From NCBI GenBank assembly GCA_018257865.1, contig JAEUBA010000074.1:62001-126000 (forward strand): a stretch of 64,000 bases of DNA, read 5' to 3'. The translations under genes were made by a program, and so were the position numbers. How positions within the stretch are numbered: position 1 is the stretch's first letter; every line of letters begins with the position of its first letter. Shown piece by piece: positions 32,932 to 44,175 of this stretch. A model generated the notes under the pieces. That model did not search any database. It was not told where the DNA came from and saw nothing but the letters and a program-made list of their open reading frames with translations. This DNA is from Stereocaulon alpinum (lineage: Eukaryota; Ascomycota; Lecanoromycetes; Lecanorales; Stereocaulaceae).

Positions 32932-35137
32932 TGTGAGGCAAGGGTGAAGACTTCAGTGGAATTTCCAGTGAACCTTTAGGGCAATTGCGACGAGCTGCAG
33001 GTCGAAGACCGTGACGAGGCCTGCAGATGAGATGCAGCTCCCCCAGAGCCCAGACTCTCAAGGTAGCAACGGCGCTGGACCGAGAACTTGCGGGGAAGCA
33101 CTACCTTACCGTGCTCACTAATTGGGGAGATAAGAGCTCCTTATCACCGGTGTTCCTGAAGCTTGCCCCTTGAAGTCAGGTACGATCTTAAACACCCATG
33201 CTATTGACGGTCTCGAAAACAGAGTGAGTATTGACAACAAGGTCAGTCTTGATATCGAAAGATAAGACGCATTTTCTCCGAGGTCGGACGCCCTCCGAGA
33301 TCTGATTCGGAGTTGTGTAATACGGGTCGACTTCATCCTCCCGAGGCTATTCTAATCATCCAACGCCCACCGAAACCTTCCAATTTCCAAGCATACACAT
33401 AGCTTACAGCTCAAGTCAAGAAATTCAGTAATGGAGGCAGCCCTACGCAAGTGCCCAAAGAGCTGGGCTGGGTTTGAACGGATCTGTTCGCCCAATCATT
33501 CCACCCTCGATACATTCCTCCCCGGCCCGATACGACTACTGTAGCTTGTATGCTTAAAAACTATGTGTGGCCGCAGACAAGGTAAACGGCAGTAATCTCT
33601 TCGTATGTACATGGAGAGTCAGTGATCGAAAACCAAATACCCATCAATGTCCGACAGCAAGAATGATGCAAGCTTGTCATCCGTCAGCGCGTTTGGGGTT
33701 GCCAACAGGCATTACTCAAGCTGGAGAACTTGGAAATGAAAGTCACGACGCTGCCGTGACCTGAAGAGGCAGGCAAGCTTTGCTCCGAGACTAGGTAAAC
33801 GTTGGCTGTGCTTGGTGCTGGGCCAGAGGCACTCTTTCCACGCTAATTGCAATCTAATTGAGCCTGATTCGCCATGTCACAAGCAGTCAAGTCTTGGACG
33901 AGGAACCTTTATGGGAGAACGTATAAATTCATATACAGCGCCTGAAGTCCAATCACGATCTTGGCACCATGGGGCCATCTGTGGCACCCAGAGCACTGGT
34001 CCAGGAGAGCCTTCACCCCAGGCTTCAGCTCGGCCCAAGTCCTGCATCGCCATGGATATGCTGGCTGTTGCCGAGTGAAGCAGAGGAAAAAGTGGAGTCT
34101 GTACTAATGACAAAGAAGGCGAGTCATACAAACGGTCCAGCAGAACAACGCCTTTGGCAGGCAAGTCTCACATCCCCACCGAATCGCCGATTTGCGAAGT
34201 GATCGTGCAACCTTCGATCCCAATCGCTGGGGCAAGGTAGTGACGTTGGATGTCACGGCGTGCAAGCTTGAGCTCCACCGGATCCTATTGCCTGACCTGG
34301 TCACGGAAGAGGACATTCCCGTGGATGTTGCAGCGTGGATGTCGATCCCAATCGTGAAGGACTTGGGGCAAAGGCGCTGCAGGCTCGCAGCCCTCGGCTG
34401 TTGTATTGAACTTCAAGTGGCCCGCCTTGAATTCTCGTCAGGTGTGACTCGCGACATTGCTAGCTTGGGTACTTTGGAAGAAGTTGTGACGCTGGCTGCA
34501 TAGGAGTCTGTGGTCGAAGCCAGCTGATTCCGGGTTGACGATTGGGTCATGAGAGCGATCTTCAAAATCAACCAAGCAGAAGCAGTGGCGTGGAGTGTGA
34601 AGGGCTTCATGCAGGTCAAAGGCCATGAAGCCTCAGTGGTGATCTTACGCATGAAAAAGCTCCTTCTTTATGCGCTTTGTGTCCGTCACTTTGTCAAAAC
34701 GACGTTTTTGGTAAACTTCATCCTAAGTCCGGCTAGCTCCCGCGCGATCAGACGAGTATTTGGAAGTGAGCCGGACTTCACTCTCAAGAATCTCCTCGCT
34801 ACTGCCCTTCTTCGAGATTCCTACGAGCTTATGAACTCCTCACCTCCCGGCCTTGTTCTCTTTCTTCTTCCTTCCTTACCACTCCCCAACTCCACCTTCT
34901 TCGTCCACTACCACCTCCAACAAGGCATTGGACCTGTCCATTACCTTGTCCCTCCCTCCTTCTGTCCTGTCCCTGCTCTCTTTGATTTTCCTTTCGTGTT
35001 CGGGCGCGTTTCTGCAAATCTTTGAATTGTCTATCGAAGAGGCCGGTGAAGAGCGTTCGAGGCTCCGGTATCAGTAACTACCATATATCTCCTACCCCTA
35101 TACACATACCAAGCACCCTCTTCTGTTGGCCGACATA
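32932..35137. other. Long intergenic region
   Basis: Several open frames up to about 158 codons occur (for example 34549-35025), but none has recognisable content. From about 34840 to 35020 the + strand is CT-rich, as often seen in fungal promoters, just before the AlkB-like gene. Confidence 0.45.
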
Positions 35138-38100
35138 ATGGCACCAACTGCAGAGCCCAGTCTGTCGCGACCTGTGCGTCGCTCAGCCCGCAAGCATGCC
35201 GTCCAGAATTCTCCAGCCGCCCAGACCCCTACGTCGCATACTCCAAGAGTATCGAAGCGTCAGGCCTCTGAGCTCCACGTTCGTAGGAGACCTGTCACTC
35301 GCGGCTATGCTCCTCTGCAGAATAGTCTTTCCTCGGCTCCCGTGGCATTGGAAACCATGGCATCTCCGCTCGACCTTGGTGGGAATTCCGCCAGTCATGA
35401 TTCTGCGTCTCCACAGACTGGTCCTATTTCAACTCCCAAGGTGCTCAAACGTAAAGCATCTCAGCTCGACCTTGAGGGAGAGCTTACCGCTTCCGACTCT
35501 CAAGTTCGAGATCATGGTCCAATCTCTGCTGGACTGCAACTTAACGCGCGCAAAAGTCGTGCTCCTGCTCGCACGGATAAAAGTTTTCTGACTTCAGATC
35601 GTTCTTTGATTGCAACTTTACGTCTATCGAGTGCATCATGTGCTGCTTTTGCTGCTTATTGTCTTAATGCTTCTGTAGCAAACGTTGCTCAAGCGAGTAC
35701 TATTTCTGGCCCAGTCCTCAGCAATGGAGCGTCGAAATCCCTTCCAGCGACACAAGTTGAGCTGAGAGAAGCACCAATCGCGGCTGCAGTCCCTATCAAG
35801 AAGCGTAAAACTACGCGCGCCACGCCCAAGTCCAAGCCGAACTTCTCAACTCCTGCTGTTGATACTCGTCCACTGCCTTGGGGAGATCCACAAGTCTGGG
35901 CAGAGACTCGTACTGACTTGTGCGAGACTCTCCCATACTTCAACCAAAACCAGGGCGCTACCTCTTACCTCAATGGCGTTGTACGAGGTATGCTCCAAGA
36001 CCATGATGGTGGTGAACGTTCTTTACTGGAGGAGGAACTGGTGATCACTAGATGGTAAGACTTTCTGTCTGTGCCGTAGCCTCCATCGCTAATCTTGAAA
36101 CAGTTCGGGAGGTCTAGGAACCGATGACAACGGCCAAACATGCCAGGTATCAGACCACGACGCAAACGCAGCGAGCATCGCTTGCTTCTCGAACAACATG
36201 CGTAGCAAGCAACCTTTGATGCTAATCCTAGGTAAGTCCTCACATACTATGTGATTTCCGTAGATTACTCACGATGTACAGGCTCGAACAATAAGCAATG
36301 TCCTGCTAAAATTCCACATAGATATTGTGTGATGGCTCCATTCCATGTCACGGATGTGTGGGATGAAAAGAGCTACGGCAAGATCGCTGTCAAAGTCCGT
36401 TTGGAGAAGACTGACCTTGAGCACAAAAGCTGGTGGGCAGCTGAGAATTCTGGGTCGTCACCAGGCACACTGGAAATCACTAAGGACAAAGCCCCACGTG
36501 CTACTTGTCTTGTTTGTCACCAAGAGCGACCACAAATCTTTGCTGAGGGATGGATATGCCTCAATCGACATTGTAGCTCTTTCTGGATTCTCGATGGCCG
36601 CGAGATTGCTCACGGGCTCAAGTTGACATACAATCCCGTGTTCCTTGCCGAGCGCACCATTTTCGATGGTTTCTTACCTCCTTTTCTCAGCGTACCGAAG
36701 CCTATCAAAGCTACTGGGCAGCACGATAGGCTGTTCTCGGTCACTAGACAGTGCTGGAGAGGTGTCGTCTGCACGAAATGTGGGCGGTGCAACTCACGTC
36801 GGGACTGGGATGCTTGGAGGTGCCGAAGCGAGGGCTGTGACTTCGAGTGGAGACTACCGCGAGACGTAATCCCCGCTTCTGCGGTGATGGGAGACTTGAA
36901 GTTTGGCTTCCAAGGGCATGCGATCTGCGATGATGAGGTCTTGGACTCACGCATCAAGATCACAGACGAACGGCTTGGGTTCTGGCGTGTGATTCGTTAT
37001 GAGATCATGCCAGGAATGGTTATCAGCCACTTCTGCGCCAATGATGTGATCAATGGCAAGCCAGGAGGAGCTGATGATATCTTCGGCATCCTGCAGCAGG
37101 GACAACTGAACCTCGAGAGGCAGGTGATGGATAGTAGTGTTGGTAAGTATGGCTGTGATCTGACCTGCGAGCATAAGCTGATAGCAGAGCAGTGCTCGGC
37201 CAGCTCACCCGTCACTTCAGCGCTAACATCGTAAGCTTTGTCCAGCTCATTTGCGTTTCACTGTGTACTTACATATAATATAGGGTCTCCCGTACAAGTA
37301 CATCGTCGGTCAAAAGGAGTCCACAAGCTTCAGCGACGCTCCTGCAGCGTGCACAGAGGCAATCCGTCGTATGACCTGGGCCGCAAAGCACATCGTTGGA
37401 GATGGCCTTCAGGAATTCAACGAGCTTCTGGCTGTTGGCTACTTTCAAGGAACGAAGATGGGGGTACGTATACTCCGCCAATTACAGCGCTTGACTCGCG
37501 CTTTACATTGCTGATACCTTCCAGTATCACGACGACGGTGAGAATACGCTTGGAGCAAGTGTCGCCTCGTGGTCGCTCGGTGGGCCCTCGGGATTCAATT
37601 TCCGCGTCAAGGACAAGTTCTATTCGGGTTTTAGGTCCCCAGGTCAAAAGAATTACGACTGGACTTACCCAATACTCGACCTATGTTACAAGCCTGAATC
37701 GCGTCAAGCGATTAATCAGGACGCGAAAGGGCTAAGTCAGACCAAGCTTGATAAGGCCGCCAAAAATGCTTTGACTGGAATCAAGAGATCTCCTATCTTT
37801 CTCAAAATGAAACTCAGGCATGGAGACTTCATGGTCATGCATGGTGCTGAGATGCAGAAGTACACCGAGGTGAGTCTTAAGCTACCGATCAGACATTCTC
37901 AGAGCTAATAATATCCAGCACGAGTCAGTACCAACTGACATGCTGCGCTTCGCTCTTACCGCACGTCATGTCAAACCAGATATGATCGACGAAGATCAGC
38001 ACCACAAGGGTGTCCTGAACTTAGACCCTATGAATCCATATGACGGTGATCCAGAGCTCTACGAGCAATACAGGAGGGAGCAGGCCGCAGTGTTGGCGGC

Positions 38101-38146
38101 GGCAGGCGCAAGGAGAAGGGGTGCTGTTGATGCCGCCGCGACTTGA
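35138..38146 (+). CDS. AlkB-like 2-oxoglutarate/Fe(II) dioxygenase with zinc-finger motifs
   Basis: Seven exons (35138-36054, 36104-36231, 36282-37142, 37193-37230, 37284-37463, 37525-37869, 37919-38146) join to 898 residues. Residues 1-270 are disordered and basic. Two Cys clusters follow: CLVC...GWICLNRHC near residue 425 and CTKCGRC...WRCRSEGC near 513. From about 640 comes a double-stranded beta-helix dioxygenase domain. The predicted iron ligands are His710 and Asp712 (GYHDDGE) and His824 (TEHESVP). R833-x-A-x-T-x-R839 resembles the AlkB RxNxTxR signature, with the Asn replaced. Members of this superfamily remove alkyl groups from nucleic acids or proteins. The substrate here is unknown; the zinc motifs suggest nucleic-acid targeting (inference). 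The 38-bp exon 4 is needed to keep the frame. Confidence 0.8.
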
Positions 38147-39099
38147 GCTTTTGAGACGCTTTTGCTTTTTCCACGACTTACGGCCGAGCTCATGACTATC
38201 TCTCTGCTTTTTGCATTTGACATTTCCCAACCATCTAGACGATCTACGAGCTGAGCACCTCCATGTTCTTCGAGCCGCTTTGCTTAACGCTAGTCACGAC
38301 TGATGCTTTACCACAGCGATTTACCACACTTTGACTGCGATCTCAGCTTGGCATACCTTACGAAATGGAGATTTAAGGCTTCATATCATGAAATAACGAC
38401 ACATACATAGCATATAGAATCCTAGCAATAGCATTCTGCTACTTCAACACAATACATATCTGCATTACCATTGATTGTTCACCTATGACATATGTCATGT
38501 AAAATATACTAACGCGAAGTCGCACTGGCCTTGTCTTTTCAGCTTTGAGCTACTAACAACAGCCTCCTAGCTATTCCGGAATTAGGTACGACCCTAGCGT
38601 TCCCGGACTCAAGTGCATCTACGAGATGTACTCGCGGCGGGCTGTCTACCATAATTTCTAGCATTTGCGAGCTCAGAGTCTCTGTAAAAATGGAGGATTT
38701 GCACTTGACGCGATCTAAGATGGAAAGTTCATGTTGGCTATCTACCACACCTTGACCTTAGTATATCTCATCAAACGGACCTCCTGCCCTCTCTATTCAA
38801 GTTATCTTAGCTGTGTCTGTGTTCAGCAGCTGATAGCCTATAATCCTTGTGACTTGAGCTGCTGTTGTTATGGTATCATGTCTCTATGCAGTGAGCAGAC
38901 GAAGGAGTACTATCATCTAAGTTATCCTCTGTTTTGAAAGGGCATGACTTCTTGGGCTAAACCCCCCGCGGAGGGTATAGGGTTTTATTTTGAGGTCTTC
39001 ACATATCCGAACCATCTCAACCACTTTTTCCATGCAATTCTTTGGATGTATGTTCATCACTATCGACTGCTCCGTCTCCGATCAAAATCTCAAGTCGCT
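38147..39099. other. Intergenic, convergent 3' ends
   Basis: This separates the AlkB-like gene (+) and the dehydrogenase (-). Only short open frames are present; no gene is recognised. Confidence 0.5.
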
Positions 39100-40211
39100 T
39101 TACCCAACGCCCCATTCCCCACTCCTCAGACTCTCAAAGATCTCGTCGTCAGCTACACTTAGGTTCCCAACTGAATTCCCCTCCCCACTCGGTCCTGGAT
39201 CGTTGAATTGCTCAACAATCCTAACCTTCGCCTTCGCGACTTCTAAGATCATTCCGCCCTCTACAGCTACCGACTTCGTCACCGCTCTTGCATCCCCAGT
39301 GCGAGTGGATTGAGCACTTTCCGTCCCACTCGCGTCAACTTCCACAATCTCCTGCTCGAGAAGCGATGTCATTACTTCAGCTACGAATTCCGGCGTGACC
39401 CATTGATCATCCTTAGCGATGAGTCTCAGCTTCTCAGGGTGATCAGTCCAGAGCGGTGTCTTTATAACGCCCGGCGCAACAGCTGTAACGCGCACACCTA
39501 GTCGTTTATCGAGAGGCGCGAGAGAGCGCACGAGGGCGCTGATGCCGTGCTTAGTGACGGTGTAGATTGGGGCTGTGACGGGGGTGACTTGGCCTGCTAC
39601 GCTGGAGATGTGGATGATTGCTTTCGGGGAGGGTTTTATTTGGTTCTTGGACTTGGTAGAGAGGAAGTGGGCGAGGGCGAGCTGGGTGGTGCGGATTGGG
39701 TGGGTAAGATTGATGTCGAGGCTTGCGTAGCGGTTGGAGGTGGGCGAGTCGGTTGAGGGAGGCGTGCCGGGTGGGTGCCAGAAGCTGGAGAAAGGCTGGG
39801 GCTAGTTAGCGTGTATGATGAGAATGGAAGGGTAATTGAGGACGTACTGGCTCGAAAACGCCCGCTCCTGGACAGACGATATCTGCGCCTCCGAATTCCT
39901 TGCTTGCAACCTGGAACATGCGCTCTAGATGTTGCCAGTTTCGGACATCTGTTTGCTGAAAGACTGCCCTGGCTTGAGATTTGGAGGGGTTGGTGTGGTT
40001 TGAGACGAGCTCTTGGGCTTCAGGGCGGAGGGCAAGATCGGCAAAGAGGACATTGCAGCGTTTGCTGAGGAGGATTTTGGCGAAGGAGAGGTTGATACCG
40101 AGCCAATTGATCAGTATACAGAACTCAATTGGAAATGAAACAGAGTTTTGCAGACTTACCACTGCCAGCTCCAGTAATGATAGCAGTCTTGCCGACGAGG
40201 GAGAGTGCCAT
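39100..40211 (-). CDS. Short-chain dehydrogenase/reductase with abnormal 3' splice site
   Basis: The proposed exons 40211-40160, 40098-39848 and 39795-39100 give 332 residues. The N-terminus MALSLVGKTAIITGAGSGIN holds the NAD(P)-binding TGxxxGI motif; CPGAG, HISSVAG and the catalytic YTVTK follow, as in classical SDRs similar to 15-hydroxyprostaglandin dehydrogenase. Intron 2 (39796-39847, GTACGT...CCAG) is normal. Intron 1 starts with a good donor (GTAAGT), but the only in-frame continuation begins after ...GGCTCG, so the acceptor is CG where AG is expected. No nearby AG restores both the frame and the glycine motif. Either the splice site is mutated and the gene impaired, or an unusual acceptor is used. 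Substrate unknown. Confidence 0.7.
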
Positions 40212-40553
40212 CTGACTTCTCTAGATCAAATGGGCATTGAGAATCGTTAGCGACTCCCGTTTTGAGACCCAGGAAGATCTTATACTACATGTCTGTAGAG
40301 CATTTAGTCTCCGATAAGTGATCGAGGTTCTATAGGCTGATCAGATGACGTCGGCTAAGGTGCAAGACCAAAGAGAGCGACAAGGAAAGTGTGCCGAACG
40401 AGTGCGGAATGTGTATCTCCGAGTCTTGAAAGCTGGGGCCATGAAGTCGTGGAAAACGTCCGTAACTAAGGAATGGGCAGAAGTCCGTCTATCATTACTT
40501 CATTCCCTTAAGCAAAGCACGATAAGTACATTATCGCTGCAATTTTGACGACC
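40212..40553. other. Intergenic
   Basis: This lies between the dehydrogenase start and the transaldolase 3' end. No gene or clear element is seen. Confidence 0.45.
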
Positions 40554-41713
40554 CTATGCGCTCTCAATCTTCTGCCTAAGTATGCCCTTAAGAGTGATGG
40601 CATCGGCTGCGAATTTCGAGATACCTTCCCTAAGCTTCTCGACGGCCATTGCCTCCTCATTGAAGTCGAATCGGAAGAGAGGCTCATCCTGGATGTAGCT
40701 CTTTTTTGGGATGTCGAGGTTCTTTGCGTCGCTTGCAATCAACTTCTGGGGAATCTTGTCGGTGGAGTTGTACAGCTCCTCGAGGTAATTGGGCTGTAAA
40801 GCCGAGTGTCAGTGACGTTCTCTTCGTCTCAGGATATCGGAACAACGAACCGAAATAGTCAGGTAGTCACATCCGGCCAACTCTGTGATCTCTCCCAGAC
40901 TTCTAAAGCTAGCGCCCATCACAATGGTCTTGTAGTCGTACTTCTTGTAGTAGTTGAAAATCTGTTGCACGCTCTTGACACCGGGGTCCTCCTGTGCCGA
41001 ATATTCCTTCTTGTTCGCTGCCTTGTACCAATCCAAGATACGACCAACGAAAGGGGAAATGAGGTAGGCGCCGGCTTCGGCGGCAGCAATAGCTTGTGGG
41101 AGGGAGAACATAAGAGTCAGATTGCAGTTGACGCCGTGCTTGGATTGGAGCTCCTGGGCGGCCTTGATGCCCTCCCATGTTGAGGCGAGCTTGATCAGGA
41201 CGCGGGACTTGTCTATACCTATGTCTTTGTAGAGCTATGTAATGTTAGTACTTAGCTGATGTCAGGGAGGATTGGGCAGGTGCAGTGCCTACTTCAATGA
41301 TGTGGAGAGCCTTGTTGATGGAACCTTCGACATCGAAGGAGAAGCGAGCGTCGACCTCAGTGGAGACTTTGCCGGGAACAATCTGGAGGATCTCTTTGCC
41401 AAATTCAACAAGTAGGCGATCAAGGGTGGCATCGACCTTTTCATCCATGTCCTTGCCCTGTTCATAATGTCAAGATTGTTTCTTATATGTTGTAGAGATA
41501 GTACGCCAGCAAGTGTGTACTAACATGGTCTTTGCCGTATGCAACAGCAACGTCCATCAACTTAGCATATTCTGTCTTCTTTGAAGCAGCTAGGATGAGA
41601 GAGGGATTCGTGGTGGCATCTTGAGGTTTGTACTTTCCAATGGTTGCAAAGTCACCAGAATCGCAGACGACAGTGGTGCCAATGGCTTTCAATTGTTCCA
41701 ATGAGCTCGTCAT
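40554..41713 (-). CDS. TAL1: Transaldolase
   Basis: Four exons (41713-41525, 41457-41293, 41234-40851, 40793-40554) join in phase 0 to 325 residues, the usual length for class 1 transaldolases. The N-terminus has SLEQLKAIGTTVVCDSGDFA and the family motif DATTNPSLIL. The Schiff-base lysine is Lys133 in RVLIKLASTWEG, and MFSLPQAIAAAEAGAYLISP and FVGRILDWY follow. The enzyme moves a dihydroxyacetone unit between sugar phosphates in the cytosolic non-oxidative pentose phosphate pathway. Introns are 57-67 bp with GT-AG ends. The start is the first ATG and matches the family. Confidence 0.95.
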
Positions 41714-42157
41714 ACCGTAGGATGTTTGTTAAGAATATTAAGCAGTTGGATCGGCTTAGGTATTTGGATGAGAGTTGAGGGTAGATTTGCGGTAAATTTT
41801 TGTTTCTTTTGCTTTCTTTAATGGCGCCGTTGAGGGTCTCTGCCCCACCATAGAACGTGCCACTGCGGATGAGCCCGGTCGCCTTACTAAAAAGTTGGTA
41901 AGGCCACTAACTTACGTGGAGCGTGGCGTTGGCTTACCAAGGCTACTTCCGGGCCAATTGTTACCAGGACGGGCATTGTTCAAAAAGATATGAGAGATAT
42001 TTGTTAGATTAGATTTACAAAATCATAAAGATGATATTTTCAATGATTGATCCTGGCTACTTGTCCCTGTTCGCTAGCTCCTTTTACATACCACTTGCAT
42101 TGCTAACCTTCCATAACACATTCTAGCTTGAGTATCTGTCAAAGGCTAGGTTATCAA
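41714..42157. other. Intergenic, promoter side of TAL1
   Basis: The region just upstream of the transaldolase ATG has T-rich stretches near 41800-41815. A short inverted repeat (CTTACTAAAAAGTTGGTAAG) occurs near 41883-41902. No gene is seen. Confidence 0.45.
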
Positions 42158-43195
42158 TTACTTGGCATCCAACATGCCTTGAACGCCCTTCTCTAGCTTA
42201 TCACAATCGGTCACGAAACCCCACGTCCTAGCGCAATTGAACTCCACGCACTCGCTAGCAAACCCTGGGCTGGTAGTACCGCAAGCATCTTTCATAAGGA
42301 TGCAGTCCAAACCTCTGGTAAAGGCATCTTGTAGAGTCCCTCCAACACATTGATCAGTGTTGACGCCGGCAAACAGTAAGCTTGTAATACCTTCCTTCTC
42401 CAGATAATCCGTGCATGGTGTAGCACTGCCCCAAAGCCCGGACATGCGATTCTTATGGATCCACACATCTGGCTTGTGCTCAATCTTCTGACCCTCTTTA
42501 TAGGCAGCATCCAGAGCCGGTGGTAGAGCAGCATTCCATGTATCTCGCATCAGAAGCCTTCCTGCGTCCACAGTCTTGCCGTTCTCGATCACAACAGATC
42601 CGATCTCGCTGCCAAGGCCCTGATAGATTCTTTTAGGTCTCCCATTCTCGGTCAACTCTTCCAGCACCCCGTTCTTGTTTTGCTCAAAGTGCTCAGCCGC
42701 TGTCTGGTTTACGCCATGCGCGTCAATCGCTGGCAGTGACTTCCTCTTGCCCGCGCTCTCAAGTGCAGCTTCAAAACCAAATGCTCGGCGTGTGCACGGA
42801 GGCATGTTTTCGATCTCATCGTCCGTTAGACCCCAATTCAGCCAAATTATTTGGATGCCTGCTTTTCTCGCAGCGGGTATGCCCGTCTCCAACAATCGCT
42901 GCCCAGCTTTATTTCCAGCCCCATCAGCAGACCGACCAAGGTATATAGAGAGGAAGAAGTTTTGCATGTCGATAATCACCAAGGCGCTTTTCGAAGGGGA
43001 GATGATTATCGGCTTAGTGGACGTAGACAATGTGATCGACTTTGTTGGAGGAGGCACGGCATACTCTGGTGGCGAAGGACGTGTCAAGTCGAATATAGGC
43101 GGCGAGGAGGAATAAAGCCAATGGTTGGGAGGCTTGCCTATGACGGCTCGACCAGGGGGAGCATCATCCCCGTCGGTATTATCAATTCTAGTCAT
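42158..43195 (-). CDS. Isochorismatase-fold hydrolase
   Basis: 345 residues from the ATG at 43195; the frame is open a little further, but no earlier ATG is in it. The isochorismatase-type fold is indicated by ALVIIDMQNFF (catalytic Asp), the middle lysine region WIHKNRMSGLWGS and the nucleophile loop FAGVNTDQCVGGTLQDAF, giving an Asp-Lys-Cys triad. Relatives hydrolyse isochorismate, nicotinamide or carbamates, or act on small amides. An insertion between the first strand and the Lys region (about 120 residues) makes this longer than bacterial members and is usual in fungi. The substrate cannot be assigned. No introns or targeting signal are seen. Confidence 0.85.
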   Translation of the reverse strand: MTRIDNTDGDDAPPGRAVIGKPPNHWLYSSSPPIFDLTRPSPPEYAVPPPTKSITLSTSTKPIIISPSKSALVIIDMQNFFLSIYLGRSADGAGNKAGQRLLETGIPAARKAGIQIIWLNWGLTDDEIENMPPCTRRAFGFEAALESAGKRKSLPAIDAHGVNQTAAEHFEQNKNGVLEELTENGRPKRIYQGLGSEIGSVVIENGKTVDAGRLLMRDTWNAALPPALDAAYKEGQKIEHKPDVWIHKNRMSGLWGSATPCTDYLEKEGITSLLFAGVNTDQCVGGTLQDAFTRGLDCILMKDACGTTSPGFASECVEFNCARTWGFVTDCDKLEKGVQGMLDAK

Positions 43196-44175
43196 AGTGG
43201 CAGTTGGAGACGAAGGCAGGATCGGAGGTTCTGGTACGGTGAGCAAGAAGGATGTAAGTTATACCTGCTTTAAATATCGTATCGTAAGAAAGAACAATGA
43301 GACTAAAACATCCTGCTCTAACGATACCCCGCAGTACGATAAGAGAACATCGAACCCTAAGAGGCAAGTCCTAGAAAATTAGTCCCGACGTTGTCATTGA
43401 TGGTCAAGCTGTTCGCCAAGCTCTGAGGATGTATGAGACCATAGCGTTTGAGTGTTGTGTCGAAACAGATGAACGACAGTAGATAGGGTGATTGGTTCAG
43501 CTTTCTATGTGCTGATTCACGGTAAGCACTTTTTGCAAGCGTGGGGCTTCCTATGCCTGCGACATGGTAATGAAGCTCGATATGGCCGCTCTTGGGACAC
43601 CATATGCCGAAGACCCAATCAACGCACTCGAAGCCAGAGGAGATTGATTGAGTGGATGCAAAACATGAGGAAGGATGGAAGCGTCTATCAATGTGGCGGC
43701 TCTTCACGGCGCCACGGCCGGCCCCGCTAATATTCTCCCCACAAATTTGGACAAGTTCGTGTGTCAAATGGCTGTCCACAGACACTCTTCTGCACTATCC
43801 CGCATCATAACGCATTAGCATCAGCGTCGCTACCAGTTAGTATTATTCCCTTGGGTAGGATCTGTCCGAGGTTATTGGCTTGATTTGGTCAGTAAATAAG
43901 CCCCAGGCCTCGCGTGCTCTACAACTGTTGCTTAATTCCTGCGGGCCACCTGTACAGCAAAAGAAAGAAGATGGGTTGTCCTTCATGTCTTGACATTCCC
44001 TAGACAGTGACTGAGCTCACTTCTGAAAAGCACTGTGTGATACATTCTCCACTATTATTTTCCTCTGGTTGTCCGTTGGTGTTCGGTCCACTGTCCACTA
44101 ACCATCAGTCTTTGATAGTCGATTGCATTATACCCCTTTCCAGCAAACGGACTCTCATATTCTTGAAACCTAAAC
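43196..44175. other. Divergent intergenic region
   Basis: This lies between the divergent isochorismatase-fold gene and the Tudor-SN gene. Short open frames only; nothing recognisable. Confidence 0.45.

Noticed and set aside
34549..35025. 158-codon open frame before the AlkB-like gene
   Set aside because: Much of it is CT-rich promoter-type sequence giving Leu/Pro/Ser runs; no family features.
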